Assembly: GCA_002457215.1 (NCBI GenBank)
Contig: NTJZ01000001.1
Location: 186,001-250,000 of the forward strand
DNA from: OM182 bacterium MED-G28
Lineage (GTDB): Bacteria > Pseudomonadota > Gammaproteobacteria > Pseudomonadales > Pseudohongiellaceae
DNA: 64,000 nt
Reading direction: 5' to 3'
Shown here: positions 51,338 to 59,248 of the stretch, piece by piece
Layout: each line of letters begins with the position of its first letter
Position numbering within the stretch: position 1 is the stretch's first letter
Made by a program: the position numbers and the translations under genes
Notes under the pieces: model-generated
Database searches by the model: none
What the model was told of the DNA's origin: nothing
The model's input: the letters and a program-made list of their open reading frames with translations, nothing else

Positions 51338-51420
51338 CAAATCCTTCACTAGTTCGGCTGTTATGCTGATATTTGATATCAGGTTTACCGGTTTTTATGG
51401 TAGCAAATATATCAGTTCAC

Positions 51421-52248
51421 TTAATGGCTAAGCTTTATTTCATAACCTGAAAATCGTCGAAGGTTTATGACTCCATCCTCGAAGATTAAGTACTGGCCTT
51501 TGATGCCAACAAGATTTGACTCGATTTCTGGTTGTTTATCAAAATTAAAAGAGATAACTTTTTCAGGATAGGTTTCTACGGGGTAGCTAATTAAGACTGG
51601 CTGTATTCCGTTTAGAACAGTAATGGCAAAAAAACCGAATCTATCCTCTATTTCTTGAATTTCAGCCTTGCATTTTTCTACGAGGAGCTTGCTTTCCTCC
51701 AACATATCCAGAGGTTTCGCATCCCCTTTTAACATCTCACGCCAATTTGTCTTATCGGCTACGTGTTTTTTGAACATGACTTCCAGAGCACCCGATTGCA
51801 ATCGACTTCGAACTCGCATAATTGCCAGTGCCTGGGTTGCACCTTGATCAATCCAGCGAGTAGGGACTTGAGTAGCGCGAGTAATGCCAATTTTCAAGCC
51901 TGATGAGTTTGCTAGATAAACGATATGGTCTTGCAGGCAATACCGCTCACCCCAAGAAGGCTCCCGACAGGTACCTTGGTCAAAATGGCATTTTTCAGGA
52001 TGAATTATACACGAATCACATTGCGCTAGTTTTTGAAAACAAGGATAACAATAACCCTGGTTAAAACTTTTATTTGTCTTACGTTTACAGTGAACGCAAT
52101 GGATATTACCGGTGTACTCAAGCCTTATTTTCTTTTTCAATAATGAGTTGAGTAAAACCTCCTCATCACCCAGAGGGACTCTATACGAAACGGGTTGTTC
52201 CAAACGAGATTTCATTTTCCGTAAGGTGCCTTGGGCTATAATCTTCAT
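51421..52248 (-). CDS. DUF2797 family protein
   Basis: A 275-residue protein of unknown function matching DUF2797. The middle has paired cysteine motifs (CVHC, CYPC, CDSC, CHFD, CREP) that look like zinc sites, followed by YLANSSGLKIGITRATQVPTRW and DQGATQALAI, which resembles a GIY-YIG-like nuclease start. That resemblance is my inference only. It overlaps the YeaC-like gene by four bases (ATGA), so the two are coupled. Confidence 0.82.
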   Translation of the reverse strand: MKIIAQGTLRKMKSRLEQPVSYRVPLGDEEVLLNSLLKKKIRLEYTGNIHCVHCKRKTNKSFNQGYCYPCFQKLAQCDSCIIHPEKCHFDQGTCREPSWGERYCLQDHIVYLANSSGLKIGITRATQVPTRWIDQGATQALAIMRVRSRLQSGALEVMFKKHVADKTNWREMLKGDAKPLDMLEESKLLVEKCKAEIQEIEDRFGFFAITVLNGIQPVLISYPVETYPEKVISFNFDKQPEIESNLVGIKGQYLIFEDGVINLRRFSGYEIKLSH

Positions 52249-52541
52249 CCCGTTTCCCCATTGTTATCATCACGCAACTCTAGAATAACTTCTGACTCTG
52301 AGTGTGAGCCTGAATAGCAATTTTTGAGCTTAGACCCCGTTCTCTCACTCGCAGATAAGGTACGAGCCTCATACAGAATTAAAAGCTGCATACAATGCTC
52401 TAACTGCTCAGCTTTCACAGATGAACCATCTGGCCATTTTCCTATTTCGATAGCAGATTTGATCCGCTCAATCATTTCTGGAGTAAGCTGCTCGAGCATA
52501 ACTTCTATGGATTTTGACTTCTGCAAAAATATTTCTTCCAT
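52245..52541 (-). CDS. YeaC-like DUF1315 protein
   Basis: A 98-residue soluble protein with the DUF1315 core LTPEMIERIKSAIEIGKWPDG followed by LSASERTGSKLKNC. Function is unknown. The core starts at about residue 14, where a second ATG exists, so the first 13 residues may not be translated. It sits between the rhomboid gene and DUF2797, overlapping the latter by four bases. Confidence 0.82.
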   Translation of the reverse strand: MEEIFLQKSKSIEVMLEQLTPEMIERIKSAIEIGKWPDGSSVKAEQLEHCMQLLILYEARTLSASERTGSKLKNCYSGSHSESEVILELRDDNNGETG

Positions 52542-52574
52542 ACCGCTAAATACTTCTATGAGATTTTTAGTAGA

Positions 52575-53456
52575 TTAGCCATTCTCGCCTACAACATCCC
52601 GATGTAGAATAAGTCGATAGAATAAAACTGTAGCGATACCAATTGCCATGCCGGAAACTAGACCGCCAACATGAGCAGCAGTCGCTATCCATGAAGACGC
52701 TATGACCTCCATCAACACCAATGCTATTACAAAAAATATGAACATATTCGTATTTATCAATAAATAGCTGCGCGGCATCAAACTATGAATTATCCAGGTA
52801 TACCCTAACAAGCCATAAACAACACCAGACATACCACCAAAATTATTGTATTCGATTGCCATGTATTGAGTTGTATTGCTGACGAAGGAAGTCAAAACAA
52901 CTAAGACAATAAACATACCTGCTGGCTGCAACGATTCCAGCTGTTTGCCGAAGTACCAAAGCCAGAGCAAATTAAACACTAAATGCAATTCTCCAAAATG
53001 TAAAAACATTGGAGCCAAGGTGCCAAAGGCAATCCCTAAGCTGTTTATGTCTCCAAGCAATGCACTAAGGCTCGAACTATCGATTAAAGGATAAAACATA
53101 AAATCAACGCGAGAAACTGCAGTACCCAACGACGATATCACCGCGACCGTCAAACAAACTACAATCAATACCATCGTTATAGGATTTTGGATAAAAGCAG
53201 TCAGTATGGAATAAATTATGCCTTTTATAGAGATTGCAGAGCCGCTAGATATGACACGTTCACTTTGCAAAACCTCTTCCACATTAATGAAACTTTCAAG
53301 AGATTGCTGAATAAATTGAACTTCCGTAGAGCTCTCGACATAGATTATTTGCATGCCAGACTCTTCGACGATGCGATGTCTCAAGCCCTGTTGTTTCAAG
53401 AATTGGCTATAACTTAGAAGATCGATATCAATACCAAGACTGACCGCCTTAATCAT
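52575..53456 (-). CDS. glpG: Rhomboid intramembrane serine protease, GlpG type
   Basis: Cleaves membrane proteins within the bilayer. The 293-residue protein has a cytoplasmic N-terminal domain (about 1-60) like that of E. coli GlpG, then at least six membrane helices. The catalytic serine is S210 (GGMSGVVYG) and the histidine is H262 (AAHVGGLVSG). The HFGELHLVFNLLWLWYFG segment with its paired histidines is the usual TM2. It overlaps nadK by eight bases and starts with ATG. Confidence 0.92.
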   Translation of the reverse strand: MIKAVSLGIDIDLLSYSQFLKQQGLRHRIVEESGMQIIYVESSTEVQFIQQSLESFINVEEVLQSERVISSGSAISIKGIIYSILTAFIQNPITMVLIVVCLTVAVISSLGTAVSRVDFMFYPLIDSSSLSALLGDINSLGIAFGTLAPMFLHFGELHLVFNLLWLWYFGKQLESLQPAGMFIVLVVLTSFVSNTTQYMAIEYNNFGGMSGVVYGLLGYTWIIHSLMPRSYLLINTNMFIFFVIALVLMEVIASSWIATAAHVGGLVSGMAIGIATVLFYRLILHRDVVGENG

Positions 53457-54339
53457 CGGATCTCACTAGGCGACTTCCCCATCCTAACTTACTGCGGCAG
53501 GCCTGGTAGAAGCTGTGATTTGGGGGGTGAATAAGTTGAAGGGGCACTAAGTTTTTCGTGACAAGAATTTCATCACCTGCTGAGGCTGTGTAACGAACAT
53601 CACCATCGCAACTCACTTGTGGCTGCAGCGATTCCTTCGCAGCAACCACAAGCCTTATTTCACAGTCGCCATCAATAACAATTGGCCTGCTATTAAGCGA
53701 ATGAGGATACATAGGAACCAAAACGACTGCGTTTAAATCCGGATGCATAATTGGCCCTCCCGCCGACAACGAATAAGCGGTAGACCCAGTTGGTGTTGCA
53801 ACGATTAAACCATCCGACTCCTGACTATAGACAAACTTGTCGTTAACAAATAATTCAAACTCAATCATTTGCGCCGCTTTGCCAGGGTGTAGAACAACAT
53901 CGTTGAGGGCGGAGCCTAATTGCTGTCTCTCATTGCCGTCATTAACCATGACATCTAATAAAAACCGTTTTTCCACGCTGTAATTTCCAGCTAGAACCTC
54001 ATCTATCTGAGCCTCAATTTCGTCCGGCAATATATCTGTAAGAAACCCTAACTTGCCTCGATTAATTCCTATAACTGGCACGCCTTCAGATGCCACATAT
54101 TTGGCAACATTAAGCATGCTGCCATCGCCACCAACTACAATTACCAGATCACAACTCGCGCTGAGCTGCATACGCGTCGCAACTTCGACGGTCGAATCAT
54201 CAATCAACGACGCAGTATCATGATCCAAGACGACTACTAATTCTTTAGATTGGAGATAGGGAATCAGGCGAGTTAGCGAAGTAATAACCCCGCTATGTTC
54301 TGGTCTCCCAACCAACCCTATACGATTAAATTCAGTCAT
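53449..54339 (-). CDS. nadK: NAD kinase
   Basis: Phosphorylates NAD to NADP with ATP; cytoplasmic. The 296-residue protein has the GGDGSMLN motif with its catalytic aspartate, the conserved GINRGKLGFLTDI and the NE/D-type segment LNDVVLHPGKAAQMIEFE. PTGSTAYSLSAGGPI follows. An ATG start and normal length. It is the first gene of the nadK-glpG-yeaC-DUF2797 run on the minus strand. Confidence 0.96.
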   Translation of the reverse strand: MTEFNRIGLVGRPEHSGVITSLTRLIPYLQSKELVVVLDHDTASLIDDSTVEVATRMQLSASCDLVIVVGGDGSMLNVAKYVASEGVPVIGINRGKLGFLTDILPDEIEAQIDEVLAGNYSVEKRFLLDVMVNDGNERQQLGSALNDVVLHPGKAAQMIEFELFVNDKFVYSQESDGLIVATPTGSTAYSLSAGGPIMHPDLNAVVLVPMYPHSLNSRPIVIDGDCEIRLVVAAKESLQPQVSCDGDVRYTASAGDEILVTKNLVPLQLIHPPNHSFYQACRSKLGWGSRLVRSDD

Positions 54340-54595
54340 TGCCCAGCTTTAATATGCTTAATATTAGGTTTTAAATTCAGTTAATTCTTTAGAACCGTAT
54401 CGTTCTTTATGCCTAAATTGCAGCATAATCAAACTAAAATCCATAATATTATACCATGACTAGCCACTATAGAGCGCTAAGAGGAACAGTCAATTCCAAA
54501 TAATATTTATATTTTACAGTCGCCTACGGCTTGCTTTAGCGAATAACGTTCCATCCGCATATACTTTTGCATGGAATGTAAGAGAGTGCAGTAGG

Positions 54596-55549
54596 TCAGT
54601 GCACCCCCCCCGTATGAATGGCAATAATTTCAGCCCCCCGGGGAATTTCTCCTGCCTTAATTAATTCCTTCAATCCCCAAAATAATTTTCCAGTGTATAC
54701 AGGCTCAATGGAAAATCTGGTTTGCCTATTCCACTCTTCTACAAAATGCTTAAGATCTTTACTTACTTTGCCGTAACCCCCTCCATGGAAACGATCTACC
54801 ACCTGCCATGGAATAGGTCGTGATTTTTTCTCCAAAACAAAATCTATTAATTTTGCGGCTACTTCTTCTTGCAAATAACCCTTTGCTTTTAACACGGAAA
54901 TACCCAAGAAGTTTAAGCTATTCTTCCGACGCTTCATTGCAGCAAGGATTAAACCACTTAACGTTGTACCTGTGCCGCAAGCCATAGCTATTACTGTATT
55001 TTTTCGGACGGATTGCAGGGGTATCAGGTCGAGAATTTCTGAACACCCCTGAATGCCCAAATCATTACTTCCGCCTTCAGGGACTATGTGAAAATCCCCA
55101 AATCTCTTATGTAAGGAGGAAGCAAATTGCTCAGTGTGTTTCAAACTATATGTTTTACGGTCTATTGAGACTAAATCCATGCCTTGGTTTTGTGCAAATT
55201 CTAGAACCGGATTGAGCGGCTGGACCAACTCACCACGGACTAGGCCTATGGTTCGTATTCCGAAAAGATTTCCTGCAGCAGCTAGTGCTCGCAAATGGTT
55301 GGAGTAAGCTCCTCCAAAACTCAGAATAGTGTGCTTTCCTAATTCTCGAGCTGCTAAGATATTGTGCTTAAGCTTAAACCATTTGTTACCCCCTAAAAGA
55401 GGATGAATCAAATCTAGGCGTAAAACTTTAAATTCTATTCCATATTCATCACACCAATCCAAGCTAAGTGATTCGATGGGTGGCGCTCTAAATTGCTGCT
55501 CTAAACGTGCTGTTAATAACTCGCTTAGATTGACTGCAGAAGAATTCAT
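54596..55549 (-). CDS. PLP enzyme of the ACC deaminase/D-cysteine desulfhydrase family
   Basis: A fold-type II PLP enzyme of 317 residues. The PLP lysine is in LGGNKWFKLKHN (about K56), followed by SFGGAYSNHLRALAAAG, which corresponds to the substrate loop, and the phosphate-binding ACGTGTTLSGL. Relatives break down D-cysteine or 1-aminocyclopropane-1-carboxylate to pyruvate or 2-oxobutyrate, ammonia and sulfide. I cannot tell the substrate. I chose ATG at 55549 over an in-frame GTG at 55567. It stands alone, between nadK and tRNA-Asp. Confidence 0.88.
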   Translation of the reverse strand: MNSSAVNLSELLTARLEQQFRAPPIESLSLDWCDEYGIEFKVLRLDLIHPLLGGNKWFKLKHNILAARELGKHTILSFGGAYSNHLRALAAAGNLFGIRTIGLVRGELVQPLNPVLEFAQNQGMDLVSIDRKTYSLKHTEQFASSLHKRFGDFHIVPEGGSNDLGIQGCSEILDLIPLQSVRKNTVIAMACGTGTTLSGLILAAMKRRKNSLNFLGISVLKAKGYLQEEVAAKLIDFVLEKKSRPIPWQVVDRFHGGGYGKVSKDLKHFVEEWNRQTRFSIEPVYTGKLFWGLKELIKAGEIPRGAEIIAIHTGGVH

Positions 55550-55731
55550 AATACTTCTTCGGGTCACTAATTATTCAAACACTGTATTTAAAACTACTCA
55601 TACGAAAACCCTAGATGATTACGAAGATCGTAACGGAGACTATTCACTTCTTGAGCAAATGAACAAAATCCTTTAGTGGAGACTAATCGGGTTTTCTAGA
55701 AAATGATATTAAATTAAAGCAGGCGATTAAG

Positions 55732-55808
55732 TGGCGGACCGGACGGGACTCGAACCCGCGACCTCTGGCGTGACAGGCCAGCATTCTAACCAGCTGAACT
55801 ACCGGTCC
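55732..55808 (-). tRNA. tRNA-Asp (anticodon GTC)
   Basis: A 77-base cloverleaf with acceptor arms GGACCGG and CCGGTCC, discriminator G and encoded CCA. The anticodon loop CTGTCAC in the stem CTGGC/GCCAG gives GTC. It is a single-gene transcript as far as can be seen. Confidence 0.97.
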
Positions 55809-56125
55809 ACTTAAATGGCATTTGCTATAGAACAGAACTCTTTATAGCATAATTTGATGGGTATCAAGAACTTGAACCCTCGATCTTTGCATTGTAAAAA
55901 TAGTATCTCAATCAGACCTAAGTATCTGTTTTTAAATGTATTGCCCACTTTTTAGCGAACGGAAGTATACTCGCTTATAACCATCTACGCAATCAAGGAA
56001 ATAAATGGTCTAAATTTTCATTTTAACTTTATAGAGCTTCTGGAGCTGTTTATGTAGGCCTTGGTTTTTCCGGGAAAAAATGCCTTGACCTTAGCTCAAA
56101 ATAATTTACGGAGCGTTCAATTTAT
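55809..56125. other. Gap between tRNA-Asp and the ceramidase-like gene
   Basis: A 317-base stretch with no ORF. It holds the likely tRNA-Asp promoter near its left end. An odd palindrome TTTTTCCGGGAAAAA lies near 56067-56081 but has neither a loop nor a T tract, so I do not call a terminator. Confidence 0.6.
55841..55867 (-). promoter_or_regulatory. Likely promoter of tRNA-Asp
   Basis: On the minus strand TTGATA (55862-55867) and TATAAA (55841-55846) lie 15 bases apart, about 33 bases before the tRNA 5' end. The spacer is shorter than ideal, so the exact boxes are uncertain. Confidence 0.5.
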
Positions 56126-57133
56126 TTAAATCCTTGAATCGCCAAGATTAATTTCAGTTCTAAAGAATTTAAAAAAGCACCAGGTCGAAAATGCTGTTAT
56201 CAAATGCCAAATAGCATGCGGTTGGACCCAAGAGTCAGGCTGGCAAAACGGCGTTTCTGGGTAACCTTGAAGCCAGATAGCAAAAGCTGTCAGGTACGAG
56301 AACATTCCTAGAAAGAACCATGGAGAATATTTTCTTTCTATTTGAGGAGCTTTTTTTGCAAAAATAGCTGGTAGCCAGAATAAGATTACCCACCAAAATT
56401 CATTTAGATCAGCAAATATTTCTTGAGGAAAAATCCCAAATATAGCGGCGACAAAAAATCCCACGAAACCCGATAGCCAACGAAAAAAAGGAGACCAAAA
56501 CCTAAAAAGTACTTCTGAAATTATCCATAATCCAATCGATAAACCAAATAGATCTAGACCAATTCCTAGCCTTCCACCGAAAAACCATCTAGAAATTGCA
56601 TAAAAAAGGATAATCAGGAAATATATTTGAAGAAACCGATTAGTACTCCACCGGCCCATCTCTTTTAAATTATAGAGCCACGGAAAAATAATATACATAA
56701 CCATGCTTAAATTATCAGCCCAGCCACCCCATTCAGTATGAGTAGCATGCATAAGCCAAGACCCCGGGCCCAAATATATTACCGCCAAGGCATATAAGAC
56801 ACTTACAGAGTTTAAACTTGAAAAGGTATTATTTTTAAAGTTATCGGTTTTATAATCTTCAGATAACACCTTCAGCATGAGAAGGCCTGCTACCATAAAC
56901 CCAATATTACTCAATGTATTGGAGGGCTCTCGAAATATTCCTCCGCTTACCCTTTCGCACCAGCCAGAAATGGCACCTACTGTTTCTCCAGTCTCATGAA
57001 TGAAAACGAACCCAGATAAAGCTAACATTACGTATATAATAACGAACAATAAACTTACAACTATCGCTGCTGGGTATATTCTTTCCAATTCTAAACTCCG
57101 GAAGGTGTCAAGTGCGTTTAAGAATGCCATCAC
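56126..57133 (-). CDS. Ceramidase/CREST-family membrane hydrolase
   Basis: A 335-residue protein with about eight membrane segments. The catalytic pattern of alkaline ceramidases is present with correct spacing: S125, then H129 four residues later, D140 eleven after that (GSWLMHATHTEWGGWAD), and H306/H310 near the C-terminus (HAIWH). CE60 and REPSNTLSN (68-76) resemble the metal-binding N-terminal part. Family members are zinc enzymes that hydrolyse amides in lipids; the real substrate here is unknown. Two small uncharacterised genes lie just upstream on the same strand. Confidence 0.83.
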   Translation of the reverse strand: MMAFLNALDTFRSLELERIYPAAIVVSLLFVIIYVMLALSGFVFIHETGETVGAISGWCERVSGGIFREPSNTLSNIGFMVAGLLMLKVLSEDYKTDNFKNNTFSSLNSVSVLYALAVIYLGPGSWLMHATHTEWGGWADNLSMVMYIIFPWLYNLKEMGRWSTNRFLQIYFLIILFYAISRWFFGGRLGIGLDLFGLSIGLWIISEVLFRFWSPFFRWLSGFVGFFVAAIFGIFPQEIFADLNEFWWVILFWLPAIFAKKAPQIERKYSPWFFLGMFSYLTAFAIWLQGYPETPFCQPDSWVQPHAIWHLITAFSTWCFFKFFRTEINLGDSRI

Positions 57134-57208
57134 TGATTTTGAGATTTATAGCAAGGGCTTTAACACTCTTTATGTTAAATTTCATTTTGACCGCTGTGTC
57201 ATCTATCG

Positions 57209-57559
57209 TTATAAAATCGGTCCTTGTTGAATTGTTGGTCTTACGGCGGGATTAGTCGCTCGCGATCGGGAATCATTTGAATACGGTAAATAAAACCGAT
57301 TAACTTTTGCCCCTGGGGCTATTGGTTGAGAAGCTTCTTGAATTTCTTCCAGTGTTCCACACACTGTTTCAGCTGCCTCATTAAAGGTAATCTGCATTGT
57401 CACACATCTTACCTGTTCTGGGCCGAGGACAGTTAAATTATAGGCGGCAAGCTCCTCCTCGCTCATTCGATAAAAATTAGGTTCGGTCAATGACCCACAA
57501 GAGACCAGCCCAATAATTAAGAAGAAAGATAGCAGGATTTCTGTTAATCGTTTGCTCAT
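57209..57559 (-). CDS. Small lipoprotein of unknown function
   Basis: A 116-residue protein with a lipoprotein signal peptide: a hydrophobic stretch at about 9-20 and the lipobox LVSCGS with the lipid cysteine at C21. The mature part has two further cysteines (in RCVTM and TVCGTL) that could form a disulfide, and a low-complexity polar C-terminus. I do not recognise a family. AAGG lies just before the ATG. It is 75 bases before the ceramidase-like gene. Confidence 0.65.
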   Translation of the reverse strand: MSKRLTEILLSFFLIIGLVSCGSLTEPNFYRMSEEELAAYNLTVLGPEQVRCVTMQITFNEAAETVCGTLEEIQEASQPIAPGAKVNRFYLPYSNDSRSRATNPAVRPTIQQGPIL

Positions 57560-57613
57560 AACCTTCAGCGGGCTCTCTTTGCGGCGTTGCGGTCTTCTTC
57601 TACTAAAGGGCTT

Positions 57614-58006
57614 TCAAGTAACAGAATAATCCGTCCCAGAAAAGGTTAACGAATCTAAATGTAATTCGCCCACACTTCTAATCTTTGTGCCATCACTTAT
57701 GTCTATCACGTAGTCAACTTCCCAGATGTGCTCCTCAGACTTTTTACGCCATTTACCTACTCCAACACCTGCTAAAGTACTACCGCTGTCTAAGAATGCT
57801 TGCACGATCCATTTAACTGGCCCACTTTCAAGACTATCGTTCATTTCCATAAGAGGATTTGGGCCGAATATTAGTGTACCGTAAACCGTTCCTGCAACAT
57901 CTGAAGTACCTTTCCAATTCGTATGATTGCTTATCTGACCACTTGCATCTTGCGTATACACATTTGATACATGCTCTAACGAAAATTTTCCTACCTCTTC
58001 TGCCAT
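57614..58006 (-). CDS. Hypothetical protein, probably beta-rich
   Basis: A 130-residue protein without signal peptide or membrane segments. The sequence alternates in a way that suggests a beta barrel (GTVYGTLIFGP, SGSTLAGVGVGKWRK, HIWEVDYVIDISDG, RSVGELHLDSL). It reminds me weakly of small antioxidant/AOC-type barrel families, but I cannot name one. GGAG lies eight bases before the ATG, supporting real translation. It precedes the lipoprotein and the ceramidase-like gene by short gaps and may be co-transcribed with them. Confidence 0.6.
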   Translation of the reverse strand: MAEEVGKFSLEHVSNVYTQDASGQISNHTNWKGTSDVAGTVYGTLIFGPNPLMEMNDSLESGPVKWIVQAFLDSGSTLAGVGVGKWRKKSEEHIWEVDYVIDISDGTKIRSVGELHLDSLTFSGTDYSVT

Positions 58007-58449
58007 TAATTTTCTCCAGTAATTTACAAATATGTTAGATTTACTACTTATCGTTGCTCAGGCATTTCTGTAAATATTTACCAGAGCTACTAGTAAACTA
58101 CCTTTAAGTTTAATACAAGTTACAAGATGATTTTTGTGCGTTTGTCTCTAAATCTATTAGGACGCTGATAAAATGAAGCGAATAACAAGAAATGGTAACA
58201 ATTACGCCTAGGATGCTAACTTTTTTGAGAAAAAAAAATTTAATATGGTCCAGGTTCGAAAATCTTGTTGCAAAAAAGGAGTGAAGAATGTTTAAGATCA
58301 AACCCTGGCGTATCTAGTGACGGCACTGCGAACCTACCTGTGCAGCTCACGGCAGATCCTCATCTGAAGAAACAGCGTGCAAAATTCTTAAGAATCATTC
58401 TTCATGATTACAATTAATCATCTAAGAATCTGATTTATGCAAGGAAGAT
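58007..58449. other. Gap between hypothetical gene and tRNA-Val
   Basis: A 443-base AT-rich stretch. Apart from the tRNA-Val terminator at its right end, it holds a very short plus-strand reading frame at 58288-58317 (nine codons, MFKIKPWRI) behind an excellent AAGGAG. No gene lies downstream in that direction until queD, so this may be chance. Nothing else is recognisable. Confidence 0.5.
58381..58429 (-). terminator. Likely terminator of tRNA-Val
   Basis: Twenty bases after the tRNA-Val CCA end, arms at 58397-58410 and 58415-58429 form a 6+7 base-pair hairpin with a four-base loop and one small internal loop. A second perfect palindrome, ATTCTTAAGAAT (58384-58395), follows, then TTTT on the minus strand. 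The stem is AT-rich, so efficiency is uncertain. Confidence 0.55.
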
Positions 58450-58525
58450 TGGTGGGTGGTGAGGGATTTGAACCCCCGACATTCGCCTTGTAAGGGCGAC
58501 GCTCTCCCAACTGAGCTAACCACCC
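58450..58525 (-). tRNA. tRNA-Val (anticodon TAC)
   Basis: A 76-base cloverleaf with acceptor arms GGGTGGT and ACCACCC, discriminator A and encoded CCA. The anticodon loop CTTACAA in the stem TCGCC/GGCGA gives TAC. It has its own promoter and terminator. Confidence 0.97.
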
Positions 58526-58881
58526 CGGGTTGGAGAACGCGAATTTTACTGATTTAAGCCCTTATGTCAACAAAGACGCAGTGTTCAGCCAATTCTTATA
58601 ACTCGGGACAAGTCTACTAAACAGCATGTGTAGAAGGGACAGTTGGCAAAACCTACTATACAAGAACAGTAAAAATAACCTCAAATATTTAAACGGTTCT
58701 TGATCACCAGAGATCAAATAGGAGGTAGGCTCGAAGGAGTTTACTAAAGCCATAGAGATATAGTGGTTACAGGCCCTAGGGCCTTATATTTTGAACGACT
58801 TATCTACCAATGATACTGTACATAAAATGGATCTATTTGTACCATTGCGCCCGATTTCCTTGCCATTAATCCCGAAAAGTA
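58526..58881. other. Gap between tRNA-Val and queD
   Basis: A 356-base divergent region. It contains the tRNA-Val promoter (58543-58570), a hairpin with arms TTGATC (58700-58705) and GATCAA (58712-58717), and a perfect 14-base palindrome AGGCCCTAGGGCCT (58771-58784) about 100 bases before queD. A minus-strand ORF of 63 codons at 58562-58753 has no supporting features and overlaps the tRNA-Val promoter, so I reject it. Confidence 0.55.
58543..58570 (-). promoter_or_regulatory. Sigma-70 promoter of tRNA-Val
   Basis: On the minus strand a consensus TTGACA (58565-58570) and TAAAAT (58543-58548) lie 16 bases apart, followed by a GC-containing discriminator. The -10 box ends about 18 bases before the mature tRNA 5' end. 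Confidence 0.85.
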
Positions 58882-59241
58882 ATGCGAATTTACAAAGAAT
58901 TTACATTTGAAGCCGCCCACCGACTAATCAATGTTCCCGATGAGCATAAGTGCGCCCGTCTGCATGGCCACTCTTTCAAAGTAAGAGTCTCGGTAGAGGG
59001 AGAGCCGGGAGAGAATTCCGGCTGGGTGATGGACTATGCAGAGATTACAGCTGCGTTTAAACCTATTAGAAAATTATTGGACCACCATTACCTCAATGAG
59101 ATCAAAGGATTGGAAAACCCCACCAGTGAAAACATTGCCCGCTGGATATGGTTCCGGCTTAAACCCGGTTTGCCTGAACTTTGTGAGATCGAAATCAAAG
59201 AAACATGTTCTAGCGGCTGTATTTACACGGGGGATAATTAA
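58882..59241 (+). CDS. queD: 6-carboxy-5,6,7,8-tetrahydropterin synthase
   Basis: Turns dihydroneopterin triphosphate (the FolE product) into 6-carboxytetrahydropterin for queuosine synthesis. The 119-residue PTPS-fold protein has the zinc histidines in FEAAHRL (H14) and HGHSF (H30, H32), the catalytic cysteine in KCARLHGHSF, the DHHYLNE motif and the C-terminal glutamate in EIKET. queC and queE are not in the window. It converges on the flavoprotein gene with a seven-base gap. Confidence 0.94.
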   Translation: MRIYKEFTFEAAHRLINVPDEHKCARLHGHSFKVRVSVEGEPGENSGWVMDYAEITAAFKPIRKLLDHHYLNEIKGLENPTSENIARWIWFRLKPGLPELCEIEIKETCSSGCIYTGDN

Positions 59242-59248
59242 CTAGCGA

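Noticed and set aside
58562..58753. 63-codon minus-strand ORF before tRNA-Val
   Set aside because: No ribosome binding site or recognisable family, and its 3' end overlaps the tRNA-Val promoter.
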